DNA of 62,570 nt from Microvirga makkahensis (GCF_009830105.1 NZ_WURB01000026.1:1-62570), one strand, 5' to 3'. Positions 42,069 through 51,032 are shown, numbered from the stretch's first letter. The notes: generated by a model not told the origin, from the letters alone. Numbers and translations are program-made.

Positions 42069-43022
42069 ATGAGCCCAGGGCAGATCCAAGTGACCTGCAT
42101 CGGCGGTGCGACCGTCGACCGGAAGTACCGTGCCGGCAAGCCCGTCCAACTGAGGACCTCCAACCCTGTCACATCCGAACGCTCTTTCGGTGGGGTGGCG
42201 CGGAACGTGGCAGAGAACATCGCCCGGCTCGGAGTGAAATCCTCTCTCGTCTCGCTCCTGGGTCGAGACGAGGACGGGAATGCGATCCGAAGGGACCTCA
42301 TGAGGCTCGGCATCGGCACACAGCATCTTGCGACCTCCGGAGAGCATCCCACGGCAGAGTATGTCGCGATCCTCGGCCCCGACGGCGATCTCGCTCTCGG
42401 CTTGGCGGACATGGCGATCTTCGACAGCCTCAGCCCATCCCTCCTGCACCAGGTCTGGCCCGAAACATCCTCATCGTGGGTCTTCGCCGACTGTAACCTT
42501 CCCTCGCCGACTCTGCATGATCTCCTTGATCTAGCTCGCCGTGACGCTCGGATGCTCGCGATCGATGCCGTCTCGACGTTGAAAGTCATGCGCCTGCCGC
42601 GCGACCTCAACGGCGTCGGTCTCCTCTTCCTCAATCTGGATGAGGCGCAAGCCTTTCTGGGGCATCCGAGCACGTCACCGCGTGAGACCGCGACCGCTTT
42701 GCTCGAATGCGGCGCCGCAAGGGTCGTCCTGACCCTCGGCGCCGGCGGGCTGATCGCCATGGATCGCACGGCATTCACGAGCGTAGCCTCGATGCCGGCC
42801 AAGGTCGTCGATGCGACCGGAGCCGGAGACGCTCTCATTGGCGGCACCCTTGCTGCCCTGTTCAGGGGCCAATCCTTGGCGGAAGCCGTGCGAACGGGTA
42901 CGGTCGCTGCGGCATTGACCGTGGAGTGTCCGCACAGCGTTCGCCCGGACCTCTCGCCCGCCCTGCTGGCATCCGCCCTGGCGCGGTGCGCCGGCCAAAA
43001 AGCTGAAGGGGAATTCTCATGA
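42069..43022 (+). CDS. psuK: PfkB-family kinase, probable pseudouridine kinase
   Basis: Predicted 317-residue ribokinase-like enzyme that should phosphorylate pseudouridine to its 5'-phosphate. PfkB signatures are present: VTCIGGATVDRKYRA at the start, SFGGVARNVAENIARLG, and near the end VVDATGAGDALIGGTLAAL with the catalytic Asp and anion hole. The specific assignment comes from the next gene, psuG, whose start overlaps this stop by four bases (ATGA). The frame is open from 41661, but sequence before ATG 42069 is not family-like. A long hairpin lies just upstream. Confidence 0.88.
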   Translation: MSPGQIQVTCIGGATVDRKYRAGKPVQLRTSNPVTSERSFGGVARNVAENIARLGVKSSLVSLLGRDEDGNAIRRDLMRLGIGTQHLATSGEHPTAEYVAILGPDGDLALGLADMAIFDSLSPSLLHQVWPETSSSWVFADCNLPSPTLHDLLDLARRDARMLAIDAVSTLKVMRLPRDLNGVGLLFLNLDEAQAFLGHPSTSPRETATALLECGAARVVLTLGAGGLIAMDRTAFTSVASMPAKVVDATGAGDALIGGTLAALFRGQSLAEAVRTGTVAAALTVECPHSVRPDLSPALLASALARCAGQKAEGEFS

Positions 43023-43951
43023 GCCAAGCAATGACAGGCCGTTTCCTCGACGCCGCGCCCGAAGTCGCATCCGCCCTCGAACGCGGTCGGGCCGTCGTCG
43101 CCCTGGAATCGACCATCGTCACCCATGGCATGCCCTACCCGCAGAACGTGGCGACGGCCCGGGAGGTCGAGACCATCGTGCGGGAGAACGGAGCCGTGCC
43201 GGCGACGATCGCCGTTATCGCCGGACGGATCAAGATCGGCCTCACGGATGAGGAGCTCGAGTGGCTCGGGACGGCAAAGGACGTGATGAAACTCAGTCGG
43301 GCCGACCTGCCCTACGCCGTTGCTGCGAGGCGGCATGGCGCGACGACGGTCGCCGCCACCATGATCTGCGCTCATCTGGCAGGTATCCGGATCTTCGCCA
43401 CCGGCGGGGTCGGCGGCGTTCATCAGGGAGTCGAGAGCACCATGGACATCTCGGCCGATCTCGACGAACTGGCGCGGACCCCCGTTGCCGTCGTCTGCGC
43501 CGGCGCCAAGGCCATTCTCGATCTGCCGCGAACCCTGGAATATCTTGAGACACGCGGCGTGCCGGTCATCGGATACGAGACCGACGAGTTTCCGGCCTTC
43601 TGGAGCCGGACGAGCGGGTTGCCCATTCCTATGCGGCTCGACACACCGGAGGCCATTGCCGATCTCATTCGAACCAAGGAGGCGCTCCGCCTCGACGGCG
43701 GCACTCTCGTAGCCAATCCAGTTCCGGAGGCGGATGAGATCCCGCCCCAGGAAATGAAAGGCTTTATCGACCAAGCGGTCGCCGAAGCCAGCCGCCGTGG
43801 CATTGCAGGAAAAGCCGTGACGCCCTTCCTCTTGTCGTTCCTGTTCGAGAGCACGGGCGGACGCAGTCTGGCCGCGAACATTGCCTTGGTTAAGAATAAC
43901 GCAGCGCTGGCGGCGCGTCTGGCCGCCGCGCTGGTCCAGTCAGCGCCTTAG
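43019..43951 (+). CDS. psuG: Pseudouridine-5'-phosphate glycosidase
   Basis: Predicted 310-residue enzyme that cleaves the C-C glycosidic bond of pseudouridine 5'-phosphate to uracil and ribose 5-phosphate. Family features: VVALESTIVTHGMPYPQNVA, PATIAVIAGRIKIGLTDEEL, KLSRADLPYAVAARRHGATT, IFATGGVGGVHQGVESTMDI and the C-terminal GKAVTPFLLSFLFESTGGRS. Length matches. It is coupled to psuK. The stop is followed at once by a repetitive intergenic element. Confidence 0.95.
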   Translation: MSQAMTGRFLDAAPEVASALERGRAVVALESTIVTHGMPYPQNVATAREVETIVRENGAVPATIAVIAGRIKIGLTDEELEWLGTAKDVMKLSRADLPYAVAARRHGATTVAATMICAHLAGIRIFATGGVGGVHQGVESTMDISADLDELARTPVAVVCAGAKAILDLPRTLEYLETRGVPVIGYETDEFPAFWSRTSGLPIPMRLDTPEAIADLIRTKEALRLDGGTLVANPVPEADEIPPQEMKGFIDQAVAEASRRGIAGKAVTPFLLSFLFESTGGRSLAANIALVKNNAALAARLAAALVQSAP

Positions 43952-44090
43952 GGCATCGTGCGAGAAAGTGGACCCGGTTTTTCGCTCGCTCCCCCGCACC
44001 GTCACCCGCCCTGTGCCGGTGATCCCGGTCCGTCGAGCACCGCGCTTTTCGGGTCGGGATGGCTGGGACGAGCCCGGCCATGACGGGAGG
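43952..44090. repeat. Intergenic repeat, copy A
   Basis: Directly after psuG, GCATCGTGCG and GTGGACCCGG are followed by a block (44013-44090: GTGCCGGTGATCCCGG, TCGGGATGG, CCGGCCATGACGG). The same block occurs inverted at 47071-47150, and the GCATCGTG/TGGACCCGG lead also follows xthA at 46951. The copies match at most positions. This is typical of dispersed non-coding repeats in Methylobacteriaceae; nothing coding is seen up to 44213. Confidence 0.65.
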
Positions 44091-44213
44091 GAGCCATGAC
44101 ACGGCGCCCGGCGCAACGTGCGATCCCGAAAGAGAGTGTTGGATGATGCTCTCGTCCAAGGAAGAAGCATGGATCGATCCCGGGCAAGCGGGACCGCTTT
44201 CATGTCTGGCGCC

Positions 44214-44636
44214 CTACGCCGCCGAGCGGACAGCAGGCTCCTCATCCGCAGCTTCCGTCGTATTGCGCTCAAGCTGAACTGCGTAAGCTGCCTCCAAGCC
44301 GCGAAAGCGCAGGGTTTCTTCGGGCTCCGTCAGACCCATTACGACCGGTACGCGCTGGGAGAAGCGGACAAGGGCGCTGCGCAGGCAGCGGACATTCCTG
44401 GTCACGGGATGAACGCCGGCGGCAGCGTCGTTCACCATTTCCCTTGCAGCGGAATAAAGATCGTCGACGGCTGCCTCGACGCCCGGATCCCGTGTCAGCA
44501 GGCTCATGGTGTTGATCAGGAGAACGCGCAGGTCACGCAGGTCGGCCTCCGCCCCGTGCTCCACAATCGCCTCCGTTAAGAGTTCAACCGCCGAGATCCT
44601 CTCGCGGATCGTCTCTGCGAAACTTCTGTCAATCAT
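44214..44636 (-). CDS. Protein of unknown function, mostly helical
   Basis: Predicted 140-residue soluble protein (AETIRERISAVELLTEAIVE, RDLRVLLINTMSLLTRDPGV, SAAREMVNDAAAGVHPVTRN), almost all alpha-helical, with a weakly conserved tail (ERNTTEAADEEPAVRSAA). I do not recognise the family. ATG 44636 is chosen; a GTG two codons earlier is possible. A GGGGG run and CCGGGG upstream make a plausible ribosome site. Confidence 0.6.
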   Translation of the reverse strand: MIDRSFAETIRERISAVELLTEAIVEHGAEADLRDLRVLLINTMSLLTRDPGVEAAVDDLYSAAREMVNDAAAGVHPVTRNVRCLRSALVRFSQRVPVVMGLTEPEETLRFRGLEAAYAVQLERNTTEAADEEPAVRSAA

Positions 44637-44814
44637 GAGCACTACCCCCGGTGAATCGCCTGGACACCTTTTATCGGTCGCGAAAAAGGATGCGCGCGCA
44701 TGGTTAATGAATGCTTACAGAAGTCGCCAAAGCCTTATTTTCGGGGCTTTTAGAGGCCCGCCACCACATTCCTCTGCGGCAAGCACGCGGGGATCGCCGA
44801 TACGGCTTGAAGCG

Positions 44815-45300
44815 TCAGCACCCCTCGCATACGCCGCGCCGGGCCTTCTGCTCCAGCTGCTCGCCTTCCCTGAGCAGTTCCTCCTCCCGGGGGGAAGGAC
44901 CGATGGCGGAAGGCTCGCCCGGCCGGCGTTTGGTGCCGGAAATGCCGCCCGTCGTGGTGGCATCGGCCCCGCCCGCCCTGGCCCCTCCCGTGCTGCCTTC
45001 GTTGCCGGGTGGAGGCGTCGGAGCGGTGTTCGGCCTGTTCTGCACGGGTGTGCGACCGATATTCGTGTCCCGATCGAGCGGGGTCCGAGCCCCCTGCCTG
45101 AGGCGTGGAACGGCCATGGGATTGTCGGCTGAGGCGGCCTCGCCTGTCGCTGGCGCGGTGCTGCCGGAGGAGGTTCCAGTCCCACTCCCGCCAGCAGCGC
45201 CCCCTCCTGAGCCTCCGCCGCCCGACGACGAGCTCTGTGCCCAGGCGGTGCCGACCATAAGGCTGCCAACGATCAGAACGGCTGGAATGGCGAAGCGCAT
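44815..45300 (-). CDS. Exported low-complexity protein
   Basis: Predicted 161-residue protein. A signal peptide (about 1-22, FAIPAVLIVGSLMVGTAWAQ) precedes a long Ser/Gly/Thr-rich disordered region and a short charged helical end (REEELLREGEQLEQKARRGV then CEGC). It has no known domain; related sequences seem limited to close relatives. The C-terminal C-x-x-C could bind metal or form a disulfide. ATG 45300 gives a clean signal peptide. Confidence 0.6.
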   Translation of the reverse strand: MRFAIPAVLIVGSLMVGTAWAQSSSSGGGGSGGGAAGGSGTGTSSGSTAPATGEAASADNPMAVPRLRQGARTPLDRDTNIGRTPVQNRPNTAPTPPPGNEGSTGGARAGGADATTTGGISGTKRRPGEPSAIGPSPREEELLREGEQLEQKARRGVCEGC

Positions 45301-45360
45301 GCGATTTTCCCCGCAAGGGCTCTCGCACATAAACTCGGCGCGCGCCCGGAAAGTTGCAGA

Positions 45361-45909
45361 TCAGCGCCGCCATACCACGAGGCTGACCGGCCCCGCCGGG
45401 TCGATCACCTGCCTGGCGCCGGGTTCGAGCCCAGATCCGGAGAGGACCGCCTCCGCGCTCTTGCCGGCATCGCAGGCGGAAAAGAGCGGAATTCCATCCG
45501 GAACCACGATTCCCTCGGCACGCGTGAGGTGAAATGCGTCGTAACCTATCCCGAGGAAAAGGTCGAAGACCCGTCGCCCGCCCGGCACTGCGACCCTGCC
45601 CCCATGCGGCAGAACCATGCGGATCGCCTCCTCCCATGAGAACATCTGCGGGTTCCACCACCACCCGTCGGCGCGCCGTTCGATGCCGCGTGACGAAGTG
45701 GACAGGACCACCCGCATGCGGTTCCTAGGGTTCGGATTGGCCTCGTGTCCCAGTCGCCCCAGCACCGTCACGTCGGACCGATTGAGTTCGGCCTGGAAGT
45801 AGGCCCAGTCCGCATCGTTGCGCAGCACGTCGGGGGTCAGGCCCGTGGCATCGGCAATGCGGTCATTATCCGAGACGATGGCATAGCCGTGGATTTCAGC
45901 GCGGGACAT
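45361..45909 (-). CDS. Dihydrofolate reductase-like (RibD C-terminal type) protein
   Basis: Predicted 182-residue protein. It reads IHGYAIVSDNDRIADATGLT, WAYFQAELNRSDVTVLGRLG, RNRMRVVLSTSSRGIERRAD and GGRRVFDLFLGIGYDAFHLT, the arrangement of small bacterial proteins in the DHFR/RibD C-terminal fold that bind NADPH. The folate-site residues of classical DHFR are not evident, so the substrate is uncertain. The frame continues upstream to 46830, but only antisense to xthA. ATG 45909 overlaps a ceramidase-like fragment by 14 bases. Confidence 0.72.
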   Translation of the reverse strand: MSRAEIHGYAIVSDNDRIADATGLTPDVLRNDADWAYFQAELNRSDVTVLGRLGHEANPNPRNRMRVVLSTSSRGIERRADGWWWNPQMFSWEEAIRMVLPHGGRVAVPGGRRVFDLFLGIGYDAFHLTRAEGIVVPDGIPLFSACDAGKSAEAVLSGSGLEPGARQVIDPAGPVSLVVWRR

Positions 45910-46070
45910 GGGGCACCTTTCGCTCTGAAACGCACACGAGTGCTTCGGCCAGGAGGATCCATAGCACCAGCGCATTCCGCATGTGCCAGAGCGCATGCGA
46001 GCCGAGTGGTAGCGCAAGGCGGACTGCGCTGTCGATGGGCTGAAACCAGGAGGGTTTCGGGAGGGCGTTA
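45896..46070 (-). pseudogene. C-terminal fragment of a ceramidase-like membrane protein
   Basis: A short frame reads KPSWFQPIDSAVRLALPLGS and HALWHMRNALVLWILLAEAL. This matches the end of ceramidase-type (CREST fold) membrane proteins, where PLGTHxLWHxxNALVLYxLL carries the last two metal-site histidines. The remaining five or six helices are absent, so it is a leftover of a deleted gene. It overlaps the start of the DHFR-like gene. Confidence 0.5.
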
Positions 46071-46164
46071 CGGAACGCAACAATGGGGATGGCGGCAGGT
46101 GCCACCTTGCAAGCTTTCCGCGAACATCCGATGAAAGCTGAAAGAGACAGACGAGGCAGACGAG

Positions 46165-46950
46165 ATGCGTATAGCGACGTGGAACGTAAACTCGATCAAG
46201 CAGCGATTGGATCACCTCGCCACCTTCGTGAGAAGCGCCGAGCCCGATGTGCTTTGCCTCCAGGAACTGAAATGCGTTGACGAGTCCTTCCCGAGGGCCG
46301 AAGTCGAAGCGCTCGGCTACAACGTCGTGACCCACGGCCAGAAGACCTATAACGGCGTCGCCATTCTCTCCAAGAGCCCGCTCGAGGACGTGCGGCGAGG
46401 ATTGCCGGGAGACGAAAGCGATGAGCAGGCGCGCTACCTCGAAGGCGTTCTGTCGACTTCTGCGGGTGTCGTGCGGGTCGCCTCCATTTATCTGCCGAAC
46501 GGAAACCCCATCGGCACCCAAAAATTCGACTACAAACTCGCCTGGATGGACCGGCTGAACGCCCATGCGCGCCGTCTTCTGGCGCTGGAAGAATCCCTCA
46601 TCCTCTGCGGCGACTACAACGTGATCCCCGAGCCGGAGGATGCCGCCAATCCCGGTTCCTGGGCGAGCGACGCCCTGTTCCAGCCGGAGAGCCGAGGGAA
46701 GTTCCGGGAGCTCCTGAACCTGGGATTTGCCGATGCCCTGCGCGCCTGCAGCGATCAGCCGGGGCTCTACTCGTTCTGGGATTACCAGGCTGGAGCCTTC
46801 CAGCGGAACAACGGGATCCGCATCGACCACCTCCTCCTGTCGCCTCAGGCGCAGGACAGGCTGAGAAGCGCATCAATCCGCAAGGAGGTGCGCGGCTGGG
46901 ACAAACCCTCCGACCATGTGCCGGTGATGGTGGATCTGGATATCGAATAG
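46165..46950 (+). CDS. xthA: Exodeoxyribonuclease III (AP endonuclease)
   Basis: Predicted 261-residue Mg-dependent DNA repair enzyme of the endonuclease/exonuclease/phosphatase fold. Hallmarks: RIATWNVNSIKQRLDHLATF, DVLCLQELKCVDESFP with the catalytic Glu, VASIYLPNGNP, LCGDYNVIPEPEDA, YSFWDYQAGAFQRNNGIRID and the terminal KPSDHVPVMVDL catalytic Asp-His. Length is usual. It cuts abasic sites and removes 3' blocks. No operon partner; a repetitive element follows the stop. Confidence 0.95.
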   Translation: MRIATWNVNSIKQRLDHLATFVRSAEPDVLCLQELKCVDESFPRAEVEALGYNVVTHGQKTYNGVAILSKSPLEDVRRGLPGDESDEQARYLEGVLSTSAGVVRVASIYLPNGNPIGTQKFDYKLAWMDRLNAHARRLLALEESLILCGDYNVIPEPEDAANPGSWASDALFQPESRGKFRELLNLGFADALRACSDQPGLYSFWDYQAGAFQRNNGIRIDHLLLSPQAQDRLRSASIRKEVRGWDKPSDHVPVMVDLDIE

Positions 46951-47150
46951 CGCATCGTGTGGACCCGGATGATGCGCTGCTTGAAAGAGCGAGCATCAGA
47001 TCGGATCCCTCGGGCCGAATGTTCCAGGCCCCGGAGCGCCGCTCCTCGTCACGCCCTCCCGGGGTCATGATATTCCGTCATGGCCGGACACAGCCCGACC
47101 ATCCCGATCCGCAAAGCGCGGCCCCTCGATCAATCGGGATCACCGGTACG
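46951..47150. repeat. Composite intergenic repeat, copy B
   Basis: Directly after xthA the sequence begins CGCATCGTGTGGACCCGG, as after psuG. A piece similar to the psuK hairpin arm lies near 46990-47010, and 47071-47150 is an inverted copy of the block at 44013-44090 (CCGTCATGGCCGG, CCATCCCGATCC, GGGATCACCGGTAC). Nothing coding is visible up to 47263. Confidence 0.6.
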
Positions 47151-47263
47151 AGGCCGATGATGACAGGAAAGGCGGTGATCACGCGGCGAGCGCATGCGGC
47201 GATGCCGACCATATCCCTCGTCCGGTCGGATGGAGAAAGAACCGGGCCGACCCCAACGATGCG

Positions 47264-48136
47264 CTAGTGGCGGGACTGGATGTACTGTTCGAGAAGAGCA
47301 AGAGCGAGCTTGCGGTCGCTCTCCCCCGCGTTGGCGAAGGCCTCCTCATAGAGGCTCTCGATCCACTGGTCCTTGCCGGACGCAGTCGCCGCCTCGCGGG
47401 CGAGCGTGAGCCACATGAGGCCCTTGGCTCGCTGACGAGGCACGCCCTGGCCGTTGATCAGCATGTGCCCGAGGAGAGCCTGGGAGGGCGGATGCCCCTT
47501 TTCCGCGGCCAGATTGAGCCAGCGCGCGGCCTGTCGCGGATCGCGGGAGACACCCGTACCCTCCATGTAGAGACGGGCGAGGTTGTATTGTGCGTTGGAA
47601 TCGCTGAAGTAGGAGGCTGCGTAGCTGAACATCTCCACGGCACGGGCGGGATTGGCGCTCACATAGGTGCCCTTGATGCCATCCAGAAAATAGGTGCCGA
47701 GCGCCACGAACGCACTCGATACGACCATGGCATTGGGCGAATCCGGGCTCTCGTCCGCATGCTGATCTGCGAGCTTGGAGAAATATTCGAACGCCTTCAG
47801 GTCATCGTGCTCGACGCCGTCGCCGTCCGCATACATCCGGCCGAGCTTCCAGAGGGCGAGCGTGTGCCCCTGCCCCGCCGCATATTCAAGGGCCGCGGCG
47901 GCTCCGATCTTGTCGCCCGCATTGTAGTCGCGCATTCCGGTTCGCAGCGCCTCGCGAACCGAGCCGTATTTCACGGCCGGAACGAGGCCGGGCGTCAGCG
48001 CCTGCGTCAAAGGCTGGGGACGGGGCGCGGCATCGAGAGCGAAGGCCGAGGAAGCTCCCAGCAGCGCGAACGCGCAAGCGGCTACCGTCACCCGACGGTT
48101 CATCTGCTTCATCATGTCGATCAGGCGCGCGTGCAT
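47264..48136 (-). CDS. exoR: ExoR-like Sel1-repeat exopolysaccharide regulator
   Basis: Predicted periplasmic protein of about 290 residues. A signal peptide (TVAACAFALLGASSAFA) precedes several Sel1-type repeats: WKLGRMYADGDGVEHDDLKA, FEYFSKLADQHADESPDSPN, FVALGTYFLDGIKGTYVSAN and ARWLNLAAEKGHPPSQALLG. These match Sinorhizobium ExoR closely (WKLGRMYADGDGV, QHADESP). ExoR binds and restrains the ExoS sensor kinase to control succinoglycan and flagella; no exoS/chvI genes are in the window. ATG 48136 follows GGAAAAGAG; later in-frame ATGs at 48106 and 48103 are possible. Confidence 0.82.
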   Translation of the reverse strand: MHARLIDMMKQMNRRVTVAACAFALLGASSAFALDAAPRPQPLTQALTPGLVPAVKYGSVREALRTGMRDYNAGDKIGAAAALEYAAGQGHTLALWKLGRMYADGDGVEHDDLKAFEYFSKLADQHADESPDSPNAMVVSSAFVALGTYFLDGIKGTYVSANPARAVEMFSYAASYFSDSNAQYNLARLYMEGTGVSRDPRQAARWLNLAAEKGHPPSQALLGHMLINGQGVPRQRAKGLMWLTLAREAATASGKDQWIESLYEEAFANAGESDRKLALALLEQYIQSRH

Positions 48137-48540
48137 GGACTTCAACTCTTTTCCATCCGGTTCTCACGAGAGCCCCCTCCAGGATGGAACTTTCGTGATC
48201 TGCCATGTGCTGCGCCACCTATGCAATGATCCTCGCAACAGGCCGTCCGACAATGTTAATCGGCTGCACCCCTGAAGCGCCTCACTATAAAGCGTTGGTT
48301 TAGAAGCACTTTAGCTGACTTTTACAGGTGCTCGCGCTTTATGGCGGGATCGCGGCGACGCTCGGGCCAAGAGCGGCAGGATCAGGAAGGTTTCTGGGTG
48401 TTGCTCGGGCGCAACAACTTTTAACCCTCGTTTATTACTTTATAGCATTTACGAAGCTTGCTTCTCCCGTCCTCCAGGAGAGTCAGCCTAGACCATGATT
48501 CCGCTACGTAAGGTGCGAAAGCACACAGGATGGATAGGTT
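48137..48540. other. Intergenic stretch upstream of exoR
   Basis: AT-richer than its surroundings, with stretches such as CTCACTATAAAGCG near 48281 and TTTATTACTTTATAGC near 48430 that could be promoter elements of exoR. No gene or RNA is recognised. Confidence 0.35.
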
Positions 48541-49368
48541 CTACACTTCCGCCGCCGCGGCGGAGAACCAGACGTGATCGTAAACGGCGATCGCAGTTCT
48601 ATCCGGAGACCTGTCCTCGGTGAGCCAGATCGACTGCACGGCGGCAAGATCGGACTCTCTGAAGCGGTGCTTCGATCCCTCCTGTTCCGCGCCGCTGCAC
48701 GAAATGAAGCCGACTGTCATGAGCGGCTTGGCACTGAAGCCGTCTGAGAGGCGGCGGACCAGAACGGCAGGCCCCCAGCCCTTGTGGGGCTGCCACGGGA
48801 AGATCAGGCGACCGCCCGGTCTGAGGGCTTTCAGCCATTCGGCATCCGGGGCCGTGACTCCGGCATTCACATAGATCACATCGGCATCAGGGAGCGGGCG
48901 CCCGAAGGCCGTTTCGGCATGCACAACCACATTGAATTGGCCGCTCAGGTTCCGTTCGGCCTTGGCGGCAAGATCAGCTTCGTATTCGAAGGCCTCCACA
49001 TGCCCACCCGGCTCCACCAGACGCGCCAGGATCGCCGTGTAGTAGCCGGTGCCCGCTCCGACATGGACCACGGTTTCGCCCGGTTGGGGACCGACCGCGT
49101 CGAGCCAGGCCGCATGCAGCGCGGGTTCACCGTTGTTGATGCCGCGTTCCTTGTCGATGGCGACGAGGACGTTGTCGTAGATGCCTGCGATGTCATGGGT
49201 CTGGACCGAGATACCGGCGCTGATCGTGGTCCAGGGCGGCGGCGGAAGGAAATCCTCACGGGGAATGCCAGCAAACGCCAGTTCGATGCGCCTGTCGCGA
49301 AGACCGGTCAGGCGCGCAATCTGCTCGGCATACGCGGAGCGGTATGTCTCACGCGGATTCTTTGGCAT
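48541..49368 (-). CDS. PCMT-family protein methyltransferase-like enzyme
   Basis: Predicted 275-residue SAM-dependent methyltransferase. Motif I of the protein-L-isoaspartate methyltransferase type is clear (PGETVVHVGAGTGYYTAILA), followed by ARLVEPGGHVEAFEYEADLA, DADVIYVNAGVTAPDAEWLK and LRPGGRLIFPWQPHKGWGPA. The N-terminal part lacks the strict substrate loop of canonical Pcm, so it may act on another target. Length is larger than Pcm (about 210). A short gap of 56 bases separates it from mccB on its right, read in the same direction. Confidence 0.8.
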   Translation of the reverse strand: MPKNPRETYRSAYAEQIARLTGLRDRRIELAFAGIPREDFLPPPPWTTISAGISVQTHDIAGIYDNVLVAIDKERGINNGEPALHAAWLDAVGPQPGETVVHVGAGTGYYTAILARLVEPGGHVEAFEYEADLAAKAERNLSGQFNVVVHAETAFGRPLPDADVIYVNAGVTAPDAEWLKALRPGGRLIFPWQPHKGWGPAVLVRRLSDGFSAKPLMTVGFISCSGAEQEGSKHRFRESDLAAVQSIWLTEDRSPDRTAIAVYDHVWFSAAAAEV

Positions 49369-49424
49369 ATGTTGAAACCCGCTCCGGCTTCAACCGGTTC
49401 CGAACGAAGCGCGCATTGGCGGGC

Positions 49425-51032
49425 TTACATCCTGAACACTCCGAACTTCGTTTCGGGAATGGGAGCATTGAGCGCGGCCGAGAAGGCGAGCGCCAGCACG
49501 CGCCGGGTCTCGGACGGCAGGATGATTCCGTCATCCCAGAGGCGCGCAGTGGCATGATAAGGGGAGCCCTCCTCCTCGTATTTGTTGCGGATGGGTGCTT
49601 TGAAGGCTTCCTCCTCCTCGGTGCTCCAGGACTTGCCTTCGGCTTCGAGATTGTCGCGACGGACCGTGGCAAGGACGCTCGCCGCCTGCTCGCCGCCCAT
49701 CACCGAGATCCGGGAGTTAGGCCAGGTGAACAGGAAGCGCGGGGAATAGGCGCGTCCGCACATGCCGTAATTGCCCGCGCCGAACGAGCCGCCGACGAGC
49801 AGCGTGATCTTCGGCACCTGGGCGCAGGCGACCGCCGTGACGAGTTTCGCGCCATCCTTGGCGATGCCACCCGCCTCGTACTGGCGGCCCACCATGAAGC
49901 CTGAGATGTTCTGCAGGAAAAGCAGCGGAATGCGCCGCTGGCAGCACAGCTCGATGAAATGCGCGCCCTTCAGAGCGCTCTCCGAGAACAGGATGCCGTT
50001 GTTGGCCACGATGCCGATAGGCATTCCCCAGATCCGGGCAAAACCCGTCACCAGGGTGGTGCCGTAGAGCCGCTTGAACTCGTCGAACTCCGAGCCGTCG
50101 ACCAGGCGCGCGATGACCTCGCGGATGTCGTACTGCTTCTTGAGATCGGTGGGCACGATCGCATCGAGATCCTCGATCGCATATTTCGGCTCCACCGGCT
50201 CGGCGATGTCGATGTCGATCCGCTTGCGGGTGTTCAGCGTGCCGACGATGCGGCGCACGATGGCGAGCGCATGCACGTCGTCGGTGGCGTAGTGATCCGC
50301 GACGCCGGACTGGCGCGCATGAACGTCCGCGCCGCCGAGGTCCTCCGCCGACACCACCTCGCCGGTCGCCGCCTTCACCAGGGGCGGTCCGCCCAGGAAG
50401 ATCGTGCCCTGACGGCGCACGATGACGGTCTCGTCGGACATGGCGGGCACGTAGGCGCCGCCCGCCGTGCAGGAGCCCATGACGCAGGCAATCTGCGGAA
50501 TGCCCATCGATGACAGGGTCGCCTGATTGTAGAAGATGCGGCCGAAATGGTCCCGGTCGGGAAACACTTCCGTCTGGTGAGGCAGGTTCGCTCCACCCGA
50601 ATCCACGAGATAGATGCAGGGCAGATGGTTCTCGCGCGCAATCTCCTGGGCGCGCAAGTGCTTCTTCACCGTCATCGGATAATAGGTGCCGCCTTTGATC
50701 GTCGAATCGTTGCAGACGATCATGACCTCTCGGCCCTCGACCCGGCCGATGCCGGTGATGATGCCGGCGCCGTGGATCGCGTCCTCGTACATGCCGTATG
50801 CCGCGAGAGAGCCGATTTCCAGGAAGGGAGCGCCCGGATCGAGCAGGCGCATCACGCGCTCGCGCGGCAGGAGCTTACCGCGGGCGAGATGGCGCTCGCG
50901 GGCCTTCGCGGGTCCGCCCTCGGCAACGGCCTGCCGCCTGGCCTGGAGGTCACGGGCAAGCTCCGCCCAGGCGGCGCGGTTCGCCTGGGCGGCATCCGAG
51001 GTGAAGTCGGCAGAAGTGGCGATAACGGGCAC
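49425..51032 (-). CDS. mccB: Methylcrotonoyl-CoA carboxylase, carboxyltransferase (beta) subunit
   Basis: Predicted 535-residue carboxyltransferase that moves CO2 from biotin to 3-methylcrotonyl-CoA in leucine breakdown. The N-terminal half has GKLLPRERVMRLLDPGAPFL, NDSTIKGGTYYPMTVKKHLR, IYLVDSGGANLPHQTEVFPD, MGSCTAGGAYVPAMSDE; the C-terminal half has PIGIVANNGILFSESALKGA, LLFLQNISGFMVGRQYEAGG, SFGAGNYGMCGRAYSPRFLF and MGGEQAASVL. GGANLPHQTEVFPD distinguishes MCC from propionyl-CoA carboxylase. The biotin subunit for this enzyme is not visible in the window unless the partial gene at the right edge serves it. Confidence 0.93.
   Translation of the reverse strand: MPVIATSADFTSDAAQANRAAWAELARDLQARRQAVAEGGPAKARERHLARGKLLPRERVMRLLDPGAPFLEIGSLAAYGMYEDAIHGAGIITGIGRVEGREVMIVCNDSTIKGGTYYPMTVKKHLRAQEIARENHLPCIYLVDSGGANLPHQTEVFPDRDHFGRIFYNQATLSSMGIPQIACVMGSCTAGGAYVPAMSDETVIVRRQGTIFLGGPPLVKAATGEVVSAEDLGGADVHARQSGVADHYATDDVHALAIVRRIVGTLNTRKRIDIDIAEPVEPKYAIEDLDAIVPTDLKKQYDIREVIARLVDGSEFDEFKRLYGTTLVTGFARIWGMPIGIVANNGILFSESALKGAHFIELCCQRRIPLLFLQNISGFMVGRQYEAGGIAKDGAKLVTAVACAQVPKITLLVGGSFGAGNYGMCGRAYSPRFLFTWPNSRISVMGGEQAASVLATVRRDNLEAEGKSWSTEEEEAFKAPIRNKYEEEGSPYHATARLWDDGIILPSETRRVLALAFSAALNAPIPETKFGVFRM

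Noticed and set aside
42023..43774. 583-codon frame antisense to psuK-psuG
   Set aside because: The PfkB and PsuG signatures are on the plus strand.
45910..46830. Upstream half of the long minus-strand frame leading into the DHFR-like gene
   Set aside because: Antisense to exonuclease III and without recognisable sequence.
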